From contig CAVQEG010000001.1 of NCBI GenBank assembly GCA_963711465.1, forward strand, positions 1,488,001 to 1,552,000: a stretch of 64,000 bases of DNA, given 5' to 3'. Below are positions 50,804-59,097 of this stretch, piece after piece. Each line of letters starts with the position of its first letter. Position 1 is the stretch's first letter. Both the position numbers and the translations under genes were made by a program. A model generated the notes under the pieces. It was given only the letters and a program-made list of their open reading frames with translations. It searched no databases and was not told where the DNA came from. The DNA is from CAVQEG01 sp963711465 (lineage in GTDB: Bacteria; Bacteroidota; Ignavibacteria; OLB7).

Positions 50804-52552
50804 TTACGGTTCCTGTCGATCGGTCGGACGCGAATCCGATGGCGATTGCTCCGGAACCGGGTTGTGTCGCGCTGAGGTATCGGTCGGACGGATCGGTCCG
50901 ACGATCGGCGGTCGCCGCAGATGGGTGGTGTCATTTGACGATGGCTCGACCGGCGCCGGACGCAGCGGCACCGTGTCGATGTCGTGCACTTCGAGCGAGT
51001 CGGCCACGGGCGGTTCGACGTTCCTTGGATTGAGGAACAGCGACTTCTGCCGCGTGATCAGCCACTCGTTGTCGAAGCGCTGCAGGCGCACGGCGTTGCC
51101 GGTACTGCCGCTGAGGATCGTGCCGTCGTCGCGCACGCGCTCGAAGTAGATGATCCACTGAGTGTCGATGGTGGAGTCGTTGACGGGCGCGACTCTGCGC
51201 ACCTCCACATCCAGGCGACGGGTCGACACGATACGCTGGTAGAACTTTCTGGAATCTGCGAGCACATCCTCCCGATCGGCGTGCGCCATACTGAAGTACG
51301 CGACGCTGTCCGGCGCATACAGCAGCGAAAGCGCACCGGGATTCTGTTCGGATGCGAATCGTTCGTAGTCGGAGGCCACCCGATTGACGATCGCCTCCGC
51401 ATCGGCGTCCGTCAACGGCTCACCGGGTGCCGGCTGCCGGTAGTGCTCCTGGTAGTACCGGTATCCATAGTAACCGCCGACGGAAGCAAGCGCCAGGATC
51501 AGCAACAGCCACACCACCCACCCACCCCGGCGCCCTTTCCGAGGTCGCTCCGACCGCGGCACGTCGGAAGCGGGCGGGACTGCAACGCCGACCATCGTCT
51601 GTCCACCGCTGGCGCCGCCAGTGCGGTTGACGGGTGCCGCCGCGCGCGCATCGGCACCCAGCGTCACCGTGGGGGCGGACGTCTCCTCCAGGTCGTCGCC
51701 GACCACCTCGAGGGCACCGATCAACTCCTGCACACTCTGAAAGCGATCGTCCGGATCCTTGGCGGTCGCGCGCAGCAGCAGTCGCACGACGCTGCCGGGA
51801 ATCGCGGGAACGAACGAACGCGGATCGGGCAGCGGATCGTTCATGATCCCGTTGACGACCTCTGCATAGGCGGCCGGCGTCTCCTCACCACGCGTGAACG
51901 GCTTGCGGGCGGTGAGCATTTCGAAGAGCGTGATGCCGAACGAGTAGATATCGGTTCGCTGATCGATGTCGGTGCCCCGCACCTGTTCCGGCGACATGTA
52001 CTCAGGCGTTCCGAGGCCCGCCTGCGTGCGAGTGCGGCCCTGCTCCCACCGATACTTCGCGATCCCGAAATCGGCGAGCTTCACCTCGTCGTTCCACCCG
52101 ATCATCACGTTCGACGGCTTGATGTCACGGTGGATGATCCCAAGTTCGTGCAGCTGGGCGACGGCGCGGAGGATCTGGCGCGCGTACGTTCTGGCGCGGG
52201 GGAACGGGAGCGGACCGGTTTCGCCGTGGATCATTTCGGCAAGCGAGCGACCGGCGACGAACTCGAGGACGAGGAAGAACTCATCATCGACACGGAACCA
52301 GTCGACCATTCGAATGATGTTCTCATGGCCCAGGGCCCGCTGCACCTCCGGTTCCCGCCGAAGGCGTCGTTCATAATCGGCAGCGACGTTCTCGACGCGA
52401 ATGACCTTCACTGCGAGGTCGACGTCGGTACCGATCCGGCGTGCGCGGAAGACGCGGCTCATCCCGCCTGATCCTATGAGCTCGAAGAGCTCGTAGTCCC
52501 GGACGCGGCGGGCGGCGGCGGGTCGATCGTCGGTCGAGTGGTTCTGTGGCAC
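50804..52552 (-). CDS. Transmembrane Ser/Thr protein kinase with extracytoplasmic NTF2-like domain
   Basis: A 582-residue PknB-type (Hanks) kinase. Kinase domain about 20-285: I-G-S-G-G-M-S-R-V-F, Lys49 (A-V-K-V), H-R-D-I-K-P-S-N-V at 141-149, D-F-G at 161-163 and an activation loop with Thr-rich R-T-R-T-Q-A-G-L-G-T-P-E-Y. A juxtamembrane linker, one transmembrane helix (about 345-363) and an external domain (about 380-500) follow. The external domain resembles NTF2/SnoaL folds (Y-E-R-F-A-S-E-Q-N...A-L-S-L-L-Y) rather than PASTA repeats. The tail is Pro/Ser/Thr-rich. The start is GTG at 52552. It heads the wall-synthesis cluster. Confidence 0.92.
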   Translation of the reverse strand: MPQNHSTDDRPAAARRVRDYELFELIGSGGMSRVFRARRIGTDVDLAVKVIRVENVAADYERRLRREPEVQRALGHENIIRMVDWFRVDDEFFLVLEFVAGRSLAEMIHGETGPLPFPRARTYARQILRAVAQLHELGIIHRDIKPSNVMIGWNDEVKLADFGIAKYRWEQGRTRTQAGLGTPEYMSPEQVRGTDIDQRTDIYSFGITLFEMLTARKPFTRGEETPAAYAEVVNGIMNDPLPDPRSFVPAIPGSVVRLLLRATAKDPDDRFQSVQELIGALEVVGDDLEETSAPTVTLGADARAAAPVNRTGGASGGQTMVGVAVPPASDVPRSERPRKGRRGGWVVWLLLILALASVGGYYGYRYYQEHYRQPAPGEPLTDADAEAIVNRVASDYERFASEQNPGALSLLYAPDSVAYFSMAHADREDVLADSRKFYQRIVSTRRLDVEVRRVAPVNDSTIDTQWIIYFERVRDDGTILSGSTGNAVRLQRFDNEWLITRQKSLFLNPRNVEPPVADSLEVHDIDTVPLRPAPVEPSSNDTTHLRRPPIVGPIRPTDTSARHNPVPEQSPSDSRPTDRQEP

Positions 52553-52775
52553 GCGATGAATGCTGGTTGTTGCCGTCGATGAGCGTGGGTTGCACGTACG
52601 GACGTCGCGGTCGTTACGCTCGACAGATCACTTCGACGGTTGGTCGGTATATTGTGCCGCCCTGTCGGAGGACCCTGGGCGTGCGGCCCGGAGGTGTTCC
52701 GACGGGGTCTCACGTTTGGGGCACATGCCGAATCCAGTGCGCGCCGTACCAACCATCCACTGCGGAGGGACGAGG

Positions 52776-53465
52776 ATGAAAGGAACACCGTTGACCGACG
52801 AGACGGTCGCCTACATCAACGAGCTGTTCGACGTCGAGGACGAGCTGTTGAGGACTCTGCGCGATGACGCCGCGGCCGCCGGAATTCCCTCCATCCAGAT
52901 CAGTCCCGAGCAGGGCGCCTTCATGCAGGTGCTGCTCAGCGGCATTGGCGCTCGACGCGTGATCGAAATCGGTACGCTCGCCGGCTACAGCGCCATCATC
53001 ATGGCGCGCGCGCTTCCCGAAGACGGCGAACTCGTGACGATCGAGCGCGATCCGATGCACGCCGATTTCGCCCGCGACTACATCGAGCAGGCGGGGCTCT
53101 CCCACATCGTCTCCGTTCGTACCGGTTCGGCACTGGACGTGCTCGAGCGGGAGCTTGCCGATACGGGCGACTACGACTTCGCGTTCATCGACGCCGACAA
53201 GCCGGCCTACACGCGCTACCTCGACCTCGTGATTCCGCTGATGCGTCCCGGCGCGCTCGTTGCCGGAGACAACTCCCTGGCATGGGGAGAGATCGCCAAC
53301 GACGCTACCGACCGCGAGGACGTTCGCGGAATGCAGGCATTCAATCGTGCAATGGCCGAGCAACCCGACATCACGCGGGCATGCATCGTTCCGGTCGGCG
53401 ATGGGATGTGCATGGGCGTCGTGCATGGTGACGCCCTCCGTCAGCGCAATTCGCGCGAAATCTGA
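52776..53465 (+). CDS. Class-I O-methyltransferase (catechol OMT-like)
   Basis: A 229-residue SAM-dependent methyltransferase. The fold motifs are V-I-E-I-G-T-L-A-G-Y-S-A (SAM motif I, about 69-80), L-V-T-I-E-R-D and F-A-F-I-D-A-D-K-P-A-Y (metal and substrate contact). It is the small, metal-dependent type acting on catechol-like substrates; the actual substrate is unknown. The ATG at 52776 follows GGAGGGACGAGG. It leads a plus-strand run with a small unknown gene, ribE and another unknown gene, and is divergent from the kinase operon. Confidence 0.9.
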   Translation: MKGTPLTDETVAYINELFDVEDELLRTLRDDAAAAGIPSIQISPEQGAFMQVLLSGIGARRVIEIGTLAGYSAIIMARALPEDGELVTIERDPMHADFARDYIEQAGLSHIVSVRTGSALDVLERELADTGDYDFAFIDADKPAYTRYLDLVIPLMRPGALVAGDNSLAWGEIANDATDREDVRGMQAFNRAMAEQPDITRACIVPVGDGMCMGVVHGDALRQRNSREI

Positions 53466-53593
53466 ACCCGTCCGTCGCGACCGCTTCCGAAGAAATTCAA
53501 CATCCGTGTTCCTCACCGGACCCGGGCATCGCTGAGGCGACGCCCGATCCCCCCATGCGACAGCCGCAGACGCTGCGGCGCCGTGCGATCGAC

Positions 53594-53854
53594 ATGACAC
53601 AGCAGCAGATCTACGACGAACTGAAGCAGGTGGCAGCCGAACTCGACCTGAGCGTCCGGCTCGAGCTGGGGAACTTCGAGGGAGGCCTGTGCGTGCTGAA
53701 CTCGCAGCGCGTCATCCTCGTCAACCGCCGGCACGATCTCGCCCGTCGCATCCACGTCGTCGCATGCGCCCTCAACGACGCAGGGCTCGGCGATCTGTTC
53801 ATCAAGCCCGTCATCCGCGATCTGATCGAGGACGAAGTCGCCCGAACCGGATAG
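53594..53854 (+). CDS. Small conserved unknown protein
   Basis: An 86-residue cytosolic protein. The sequence has L-G-N-F-E-G-G-L-C-V-L-N-S-Q-R-V-I-L-V-N-R-R-H-D-L-A-R-R-I-H in broken form: a G-G-L-C turn, a hydrophobic strand and V-N-R-R. This is like a recurring small family in FCB and other bacteria described by G-G-L-C...N-K-x-L-P-x-x-x-R. Its function is unknown. An upstream ATG at 53555 in the same frame would add 13 residues. It sits 30 bp before ribE and is probably cotranscribed. Confidence 0.6.
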   Translation: MTQQQIYDELKQVAAELDLSVRLELGNFEGGLCVLNSQRVILVNRRHDLARRIHVVACALNDAGLGDLFIKPVIRDLIEDEVARTG

Positions 53855-53884
53855 CGCCTCGATCCGAGAACCGCACGATCCACC

Positions 53885-54490
53885 ATGTTCACCGGACTGA
53901 TCGAAGAAATCGGCGTCATTGCCGCCGTGGAAACCGATGGCGGTGCGCGACGCATCACCGTTGCGGCGCCGACGGTCTGCGGCGACCTGTCGATCGACGA
54001 CTCGGTCGCTGTCGACGGTTGCTGCCAGACGGTTGTACGCGTCGACTGCGCGCACTTCGACGTCGTCGCGGTCGAGGAGACGCTGAAGAAGACGACGCTG
54101 GGAGAATTCGAAGTCGGCCGGCGGGTCAACCTTGAACGGGCGCTTCGCGTGGGCGATCGGCTCGGCGGGCACTTCGTCCAGGGGCACATCGACTGCGTGG
54201 GCATCGTGAGGGAAGCATCCCGGCGGGAGAGTTCGTGGATCTACTGGATCGAGTATCCGGATGAATTCGCACGGCTGGTGATTCCCGTCGGCTCGGTTGC
54301 CATCAACGGCGTATCGCTTACGGCGGCCGAGGTGATCGCAAACCGCTGCATGGTCTCGATCATTCCCCATACGCACGAGGTTACGACGTTCGATACGCTC
54401 GCTGCCGGCGATGGCGTGAACGTTGAATTCGACATGATCGGCAAATACATTCGCGGGTTCGCTCAGCGACCGAGCGACGCGGATCGTTGA
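53885..54490 (+). CDS. ribE: Riboflavin synthase, alpha subunit
   Basis: A 201-residue enzyme that dismutates two 6,7-dimethyl-8-ribityllumazines to riboflavin, the last pathway step. It has the two lumazine-binding domains: first M-F-T-G-L-I-E-E-I-G with the partner motif D-G-C-C-Q-T-V, then G-H-F-V-Q-G-H-I-D and I-N-G-V-S-L-T-A. The catalytic Cys lies in D-G-C-C. It lies 30 bp past the small gene and 37 bp before the next. ribD is at the other end of the window. Confidence 0.95.
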   Translation: MFTGLIEEIGVIAAVETDGGARRITVAAPTVCGDLSIDDSVAVDGCCQTVVRVDCAHFDVVAVEETLKKTTLGEFEVGRRVNLERALRVGDRLGGHFVQGHIDCVGIVREASRRESSWIYWIEYPDEFARLVIPVGSVAINGVSLTAAEVIANRCMVSIIPHTHEVTTFDTLAAGDGVNVEFDMIGKYIRGFAQRPSDADR

Positions 54491-54527
54491 CAGCAGTTTC
54501 ACTCCAGAACACATACGAAGCGTCCGT

Positions 54528-55277
54528 ATGCCGCGCGCACTGCGTTACTACATCGCCGACAATCCCGACAACGCCATCACCAACGAGCAGTGGGCGCAGA
54601 TCGCCCGCGTGCAGCACTGGTACAACTCCGAATTCATCTGGAGCTGCGATCGCATCGGACTGAAGCGCTACATCCTCTTCCCCAACTACGCGAAGCTTCC
54701 GGAGATGCCGTACGCGACGGCTCGATTCCACTTCCGCAAGCGTCTGCTGGCCAAGAAGATCGAGCTGCAGGACGAAATCGCCGCGGTGCAGCAGATGGTC
54801 GACGAAGGCTACTTCGACGTTCGATGGGGCGGTGTGCGCGACGAGTCGATCGCCTCAGGGATCTCACATGTCGCCGACAATGAGTTCAACGCCTACATGG
54901 TGTGTGAATTCCTGCTGCGCTGTTCGACGATCGCCACCGACGCTACGTTCGAGGTCGAGGACGAGGGCCGCTTCGTATTGCCCGGCCACGCGATGTTCCG
55001 CAACGGCGCCGTGCTGGTGCATCGCCAGCGGCTGTACAAGGACGCCGTCGAACTCGACCCGCCGCAGGTCTTCGCCGTGGTCAACGCATCGAAGTACGAC
55101 GAGCATCCGCCGTTCAATCAGCAGATCGAAGACTTCGGGGAGCTATCGGAGGAAGAGGTGGCCGAAGAGGTATCGCGTGCCGGCACGCTCGGCTTCTCGG
55201 AGAATTTCGACTCCGCGTGGGGCGACGCCGAGGGTCTGAACCTGCAGAATCGAGCACGGAAGGTGGTCGTGGTGTAG
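54528..55277 (+). CDS. Unknown cytosolic protein
   Basis: A 249-residue soluble protein of no recognised family. It has an aromatic-rich N-terminus (L-R-Y-Y-I-A-D, W-Y-N-S-E-F-I-W-S), a basic helix (F-R-K-R-L-L-A-K-K-I), beta-like middle sequence with V-E-D-E-G-R-F-V-L-P-G-H, and a closing acidic segment (F-G-E-L-S-E-E-E-V-A-E-E-V). No signal peptide or membrane helix is seen. It lies 37 bp past ribE on the same strand and ends 138 bp before the convergent sdhB gene. Confidence 0.6.
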   Translation: MPRALRYYIADNPDNAITNEQWAQIARVQHWYNSEFIWSCDRIGLKRYILFPNYAKLPEMPYATARFHFRKRLLAKKIELQDEIAAVQQMVDEGYFDVRWGGVRDESIASGISHVADNEFNAYMVCEFLLRCSTIATDATFEVEDEGRFVLPGHAMFRNGAVLVHRQRLYKDAVELDPPQVFAVVNASKYDEHPPFNQQIEDFGELSEEEVAEEVSRAGTLGFSENFDSAWGDAEGLNLQNRARKVVVV

Positions 55278-55415
55278 GGGTGGGGTTGGGGGATTTTCCG
55301 GGGCGGCCTCCCCCTTCCCTCGCTTCGTTTCTGCCGGTCGCTCCGATTCTCCCTTTCCTCGCTTCGTTCGCGCGACCGGCTCCGCTACCGTGATCGATAC
55401 GGAGTCGCCGTGGTA

Positions 55416-56171
55416 CTACTTCAGGGCGGCTTTCATGTATTCGCGGCGCATGCGGGCGATGGAATTGATCGAGATTTCCTTCGGACAGGCGGCTTCGCAC
55501 TCACCATGATTTGAGCAGTCACCAAATCCCTCGATCTCCATCTGGTCGACCATGCGGGCCACGCGCCGAAGATGTTCGGGATGACCCTGCGGGAGCAGCG
55601 CCAGGTGGGAAATCTTCGCAGCGGTGAACAGTGCCGCCGATCCGTTGGGACAGGCCGCCACGCAGGCACCGCAGCCGATGCAGGCGGCGAAGTCGAACGC
55701 TTCGTCTGACTTGCGCTTGTCCACCGGGAGCGTATTCGCATCGGGAGCGTTACCGGTATTCACCGAGATGTATCCGCCGGCGGTGATGATGCGGTCGAGC
55801 GCTGTACGATCGACCACGAGATCGCAGATGACCGGGAACGCATCGGCGCGCCACGGTTCGATGACGATCGAATCACCATCGTGGTAGGCTCGCATGTGGA
55901 GCTGGCAGGCGGCGGTACCACGCCACGGACCGTGTGCCTGTCCATTGATCACCATGCTGCACGAGCCACAGATTCCCTCCCGGCAGTCGTTGTCGAATTC
56001 CACGGGCCGATCCCCGCGCGCGATCAGCTGCTCGTTGAGCAGATCGATCATCTCGAGGAACGACATGTGGGGATTGACGCCCTCGACGACGTAGTCGACC
56101 AGGCGGCCGGGCGTCCGGGGTCCGTCCTGCCGCCACACCTTCACCTTGATCGTCATCAGTTGATCAGCCAT
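55416..56171 (-). CDS. sdhB: Succinate dehydrogenase/fumarate reductase iron-sulfur subunit
   Basis: A 251-residue subunit carrying electrons from FAD to the membrane anchor. The [2Fe-2S] region has C-R-E-G-I-C-G-S-C with a later Cys (A-A-C-Q). Two C-terminal cluster motifs follow: C-I-G-C-G-A-C-V-A-A-C-P, and C-S-N-H-G-E-C-E-A-A-C-P for the second site. It is the last gene of sdhCAB, 10 nt after the sdhA stop, so cotranslated or closely coupled. It takes part in the TCA cycle and respiration at the inner membrane. Confidence 0.95.
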   Translation of the reverse strand: MADQLMTIKVKVWRQDGPRTPGRLVDYVVEGVNPHMSFLEMIDLLNEQLIARGDRPVEFDNDCREGICGSCSMVINGQAHGPWRGTAACQLHMRAYHDGDSIVIEPWRADAFPVICDLVVDRTALDRIITAGGYISVNTGNAPDANTLPVDKRKSDEAFDFAACIGCGACVAACPNGSAALFTAAKISHLALLPQGHPEHLRRVARMVDQMEIEGFGDCSNHGECEAACPKEISINSIARMRREYMKAALK

Positions 56172-56181
56172 GACTTGATCC

Positions 56182-58155
56182 CTACTTGTAGCTTCGCTGA
56201 GAGGGTGTAACGAATTCGAAGTCGAGGTTCTCCCGATGCATCAGCTCACCGGTGCCACCGCCGGTGTATTCCCAGGCCGCGACGTAGCTGAAGTCCTCGT
56301 CGTTGCGCAGCGCTTCACCTTCCGGTGTCTGGTACTCCTCGCGGAAATGTCCTCCGCATGACTCCTTGCGATCGAGCGCATCGCGCGCCATCAGCTCGCC
56401 AAGCTCCATGAAGTCCGCCACCCGACCTGCGAACTCGAGGTTCTTGTTGAGCGTGTTCGCCTCGCCCGGGATCCGCAGGTTCTGCCAGAACTCGTCACGA
56501 AGTCGCCCGATCTCGTCGATTGCAGCGGTGAGCCCTTCGGCCGTTCTCGCCATTCCGACGCGATCCCACATGATCTTACCGAGTTCACGGTGGAACTGGG
56601 TGACGGATTTGTCCCCCTTGATCCCCAACAGCTTTTCGGTGCGCTGGCGCGCGTCATTCTCGACCGAGGCAAAGGCATCGGACGCGGGATCGACCTTCGG
56701 AAGCGATGCCGTGGCGATGTAGTTGCCGAGGGTATGGGAGATGACGAAGTAGCCATCGGCGAGACCCTGCATCAGCGCGCTGGCGCCGAGACGGTTCGCG
56801 CCGTGATCGGAGAAGTTGGCTTCGCCGAGGACGAACAGGCCGGGGACGGTGCTCATCAGATCGTAATCCACCCAGAGGCCACCCATGGTGTAGTGGACGG
56901 CGGGGTAGATCCGCATCGGATGCTTGTAGGGATTGTCGCCGGTGATCTTCTCGTACATCTGGAAGAGGTTCCCGTACCGATCGGCGATCGCCTGCTCTCC
57001 AAGGCGATTGATTGCATCGGCGAAGTCGAGATAGACGGCCATGCCGGTCGGACCGACACCCTTGCCCTCGTCGGCCATCTGCTTGGCGTTGCGCGAGGCG
57101 ACGTCGCGGGGCACGAGGTTCCCGAAGCTCGGGTACTTGCGTTCCAGGTAGTAGTCCCGCTCGGCTTCGGGGATCTGGCTCGGCGTGCGCTTGTCGTTGG
57201 GATCCTTGGGGACCCAGACACGACCGTCATTGCGGAGGCTCTCGCTCATGAGCGTGAGCTTCGACTGATAGTCACCGGAAACGGGGATGCAGGTCGGGTG
57301 AATCTGGGTGTAGCAGGGATTGGCGAAGAACGCGCCCCGCTTGTGACAGCGCCAGGCGGCGGTCACGTTGGAATTCTTGGCGTTGGTCGACAGGTAGTAG
57401 ACGTTGCCATAGCCGCCGGTGCAGAGCAGAACGGCGTCGCCGGAATGGCGCTCGAATTCACCGGTAATGAGATTCCGCACGACGATTCCGCGCGCGGCGC
57501 CATCGACCGTCACCAGGTCGAGCATCTCCCGTCTGGGCAGCATCTCCACCTTCCCGGCATCGACCATCTTCATCAGTGCCTGGTAGGCACCGAGCAGTAG
57601 CTGCTGGCCTGTCTGACCTCGGGCGTAGAACGTTCGCGACACCTGCGCACCACCGAAGGACCGATTGGTCAGCAGGCCGCCGTACTCCCGGGCGAAGGGA
57701 ACGCCCTGGGCGACGCATTGATCGATGATGTTGTTCGAAATCTGCGCGAGTCGATAGACGTTGGACTCACGCGAGCGGTAATCACCGCCCTTGATGGTAT
57801 CGTAGAACAGGCGCCAGACGGAGTCACCGTCATCGGGATAATTCTTGGCCGCATTGATACCGCCCTGCGCGGCGATGGAGTGGGCGCGTCGCGGCGAATC
57901 ATGGATGCAGAAGGCCTTGACGTTGTAGCCGAGCTCGGCGAGCGTAGCGGCGGCGGAGGCACCGGCAAGGCCGGTACCGACGACGATGACGGTGTACTTC
58001 CGCTTGTTGGCGGGGTTGACCAGCTTCGTCGAGTCGAGGTACTTCTGCCAGCGGTCGGCCAGCGGTCCTGTGGGTGCCTTCGAGGCGAGGCGCGTGTTGG
58101 TCTCGGGTGCAGCGCTCGGCACGGCGACGGTCGGTTCGGTTATCGTCTCACTCAT
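56182..58155 (-). CDS. sdhA: Succinate dehydrogenase/fumarate reductase flavoprotein subunit
   Basis: A 657-residue flavoprotein oxidising succinate (or reducing fumarate). The FAD dinucleotide fold is V-V-G-T-G-L-A-G-A-S near residue 58, and the covalent-FAD region is H-S-I-A-A-Q-G-G-I-N-A. The active-site segments H-P-T-C and R-I-Y-P-A-V-H-Y-T-M-G-G-L are present. Its length fits the B. subtilis/Bacteroidota long type. The ATG at 58155 is preceded by GGGAGGTGC and overlaps the sdhC stop by 4 nt. The 40-residue polar N-terminus before the FAD fold is longer than in many relatives. Confidence 0.95.
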   Translation of the reverse strand: MSETITEPTVAVPSAAPETNTRLASKAPTGPLADRWQKYLDSTKLVNPANKRKYTVIVVGTGLAGASAAATLAELGYNVKAFCIHDSPRRAHSIAAQGGINAAKNYPDDGDSVWRLFYDTIKGGDYRSRESNVYRLAQISNNIIDQCVAQGVPFAREYGGLLTNRSFGGAQVSRTFYARGQTGQQLLLGAYQALMKMVDAGKVEMLPRREMLDLVTVDGAARGIVVRNLITGEFERHSGDAVLLCTGGYGNVYYLSTNAKNSNVTAAWRCHKRGAFFANPCYTQIHPTCIPVSGDYQSKLTLMSESLRNDGRVWVPKDPNDKRTPSQIPEAERDYYLERKYPSFGNLVPRDVASRNAKQMADEGKGVGPTGMAVYLDFADAINRLGEQAIADRYGNLFQMYEKITGDNPYKHPMRIYPAVHYTMGGLWVDYDLMSTVPGLFVLGEANFSDHGANRLGASALMQGLADGYFVISHTLGNYIATASLPKVDPASDAFASVENDARQRTEKLLGIKGDKSVTQFHRELGKIMWDRVGMARTAEGLTAAIDEIGRLRDEFWQNLRIPGEANTLNKNLEFAGRVADFMELGELMARDALDRKESCGGHFREEYQTPEGEALRNDEDFSYVAAWEYTGGGTGELMHRENLDFEFVTPSQRSYK

Positions 58156-58859
58156 GCAGCACCTCCCTGCACGTAAATCCAGATCGGAAGGATGAGAAAT
58201 CCGACGGCTATGAGGATGCCCAGCACGAGGGCGAGGCCGTAGATGACGGGGGTATATTTCGGCTTCATCGCACCCAGCGACTGCAGCGCGCTCCAGATGC
58301 CGTGACGCAGATGGAAACCGATCAGAACCATCACCGCGACGTAGAAGATCACCCACCAGATGTTCTGGAACGTGTCGACGACGAGGCGATAGAGATCGGG
58401 AACGTTCCTGCCGTCGAGGGAGTAGACGAACCCCTCCTTGATGCCCGGACCGAAGCGGAACTGCACGACGTGAATGACGATGAAGACCAGCAGCACCAGC
58501 CCCGTCCAGATCATCGTTCGGGAGCTGAGGGTCTGCTTGCTGGGTCCCCCCTTGCTCGCGCTGACGGCATAGCCGTGCGACCGCGCCTTGCGCTTGCGCA
58601 GGTAGATCACCACTCCGATCCATGCGTGGAGCAGAATCACCAGCGCAAGCAGGATTTCCACGATGTCCAGCAGAACACCGAAGCTGTGAAGCGTCGCGGA
58701 GTAGTTGTTGAACGGGTGGGGATCGGCGACCAGCAGCTGGAGATTGGCCGCCAGGTGCGCGATGATGAACAGGACGAGCAGGACGCCTGTGATTCCCGTC
58801 AGAATCTTCCGGCCGACCTGCGACATGAGCGCGGAGGTGATCGTTGTCTGCTGGTTCAT
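58152..58859 (-). CDS. sdhC: Succinate dehydrogenase cytochrome b subunit
   Basis: A 235-residue membrane anchor with five hydrophobic helices. This is the single-anchor type with two hemes (cytochrome b558 class) found in Bacillus and Bacteroidota; no sdhD is needed or seen. Helix-borne His residues that fit heme ligation include I-I-A-H-L, L-H-A-W, V-I-H-V-V and F-H-L-R-H-G. The ATG at 58859 gives M-N-Q-Q-T; an in-frame start at 58883 would add 8 residues. It is the first gene of sdhCAB with a good promoter upstream. Confidence 0.9.
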   Translation of the reverse strand: MNQQTTITSALMSQVGRKILTGITGVLLVLFIIAHLAANLQLLVADPHPFNNYSATLHSFGVLLDIVEILLALVILLHAWIGVVIYLRKRKARSHGYAVSASKGGPSKQTLSSRTMIWTGLVLLVFIVIHVVQFRFGPGIKEGFVYSLDGRNVPDLYRLVVDTFQNIWWVIFYVAVMVLIGFHLRHGIWSALQSLGAMKPKYTPVIYGLALVLGILIAVGFLILPIWIYVQGGAA

Positions 58860-58929
58860 AGCGCCGGCTGGGATAGAGGGCACAATCGGTAGGTGCGCCG
58901 CCGGATGCGGTCACAAACAGCGGGAAAAT

Positions 58930-58960
58930 CGAAGGTACGACCGGCCTTTGAACCGGCAAA
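58930..58960 (-). promoter_or_regulatory. Predicted promoter of sdhCAB
   Basis: On the minus strand TTTG (58960-58957), a 19-nt spacer and TACCTTCG (58937-58930) match the -33/-7 form, with a perfect TTTG. The start of transcription would be about 65 nt before the sdhC ATG. Confidence 0.6.
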
Positions 58961-59097
58961 GAGGGGCAACAGACATTGACAGTTTGACAGCCGCCGAGGG
59001 TCGATTGCGTGGAAATGCTAGATTCTGGACCGCCCTTTGCGCCCTCGTGGCGCTCAAGTCCACAACGCACCTAACAGAATTTCAGAGGGATACCGCT

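Noticed and set aside
50984..52471. 495-codon plus-strand frame
   Set aside because: It is opposite the Ser/Thr kinase and lacks any domain.
55300..55390. Repeated CCTCGCTTCGTT and inverted GCCGGTCG/CGACCGGC after the unknown gene at 54528
   Set aside because: The repeats are short, imperfect and far apart; they could form a loose stem between convergent genes but are not convincing as a terminator or mobile-element end.
56182..59070. 962-codon reading of sdhA
   Set aside because: The extra 305 codons run antisense-like through sdhC and beyond. The ATG at 58155 has a strong ribosome site and starts the family-like sequence.
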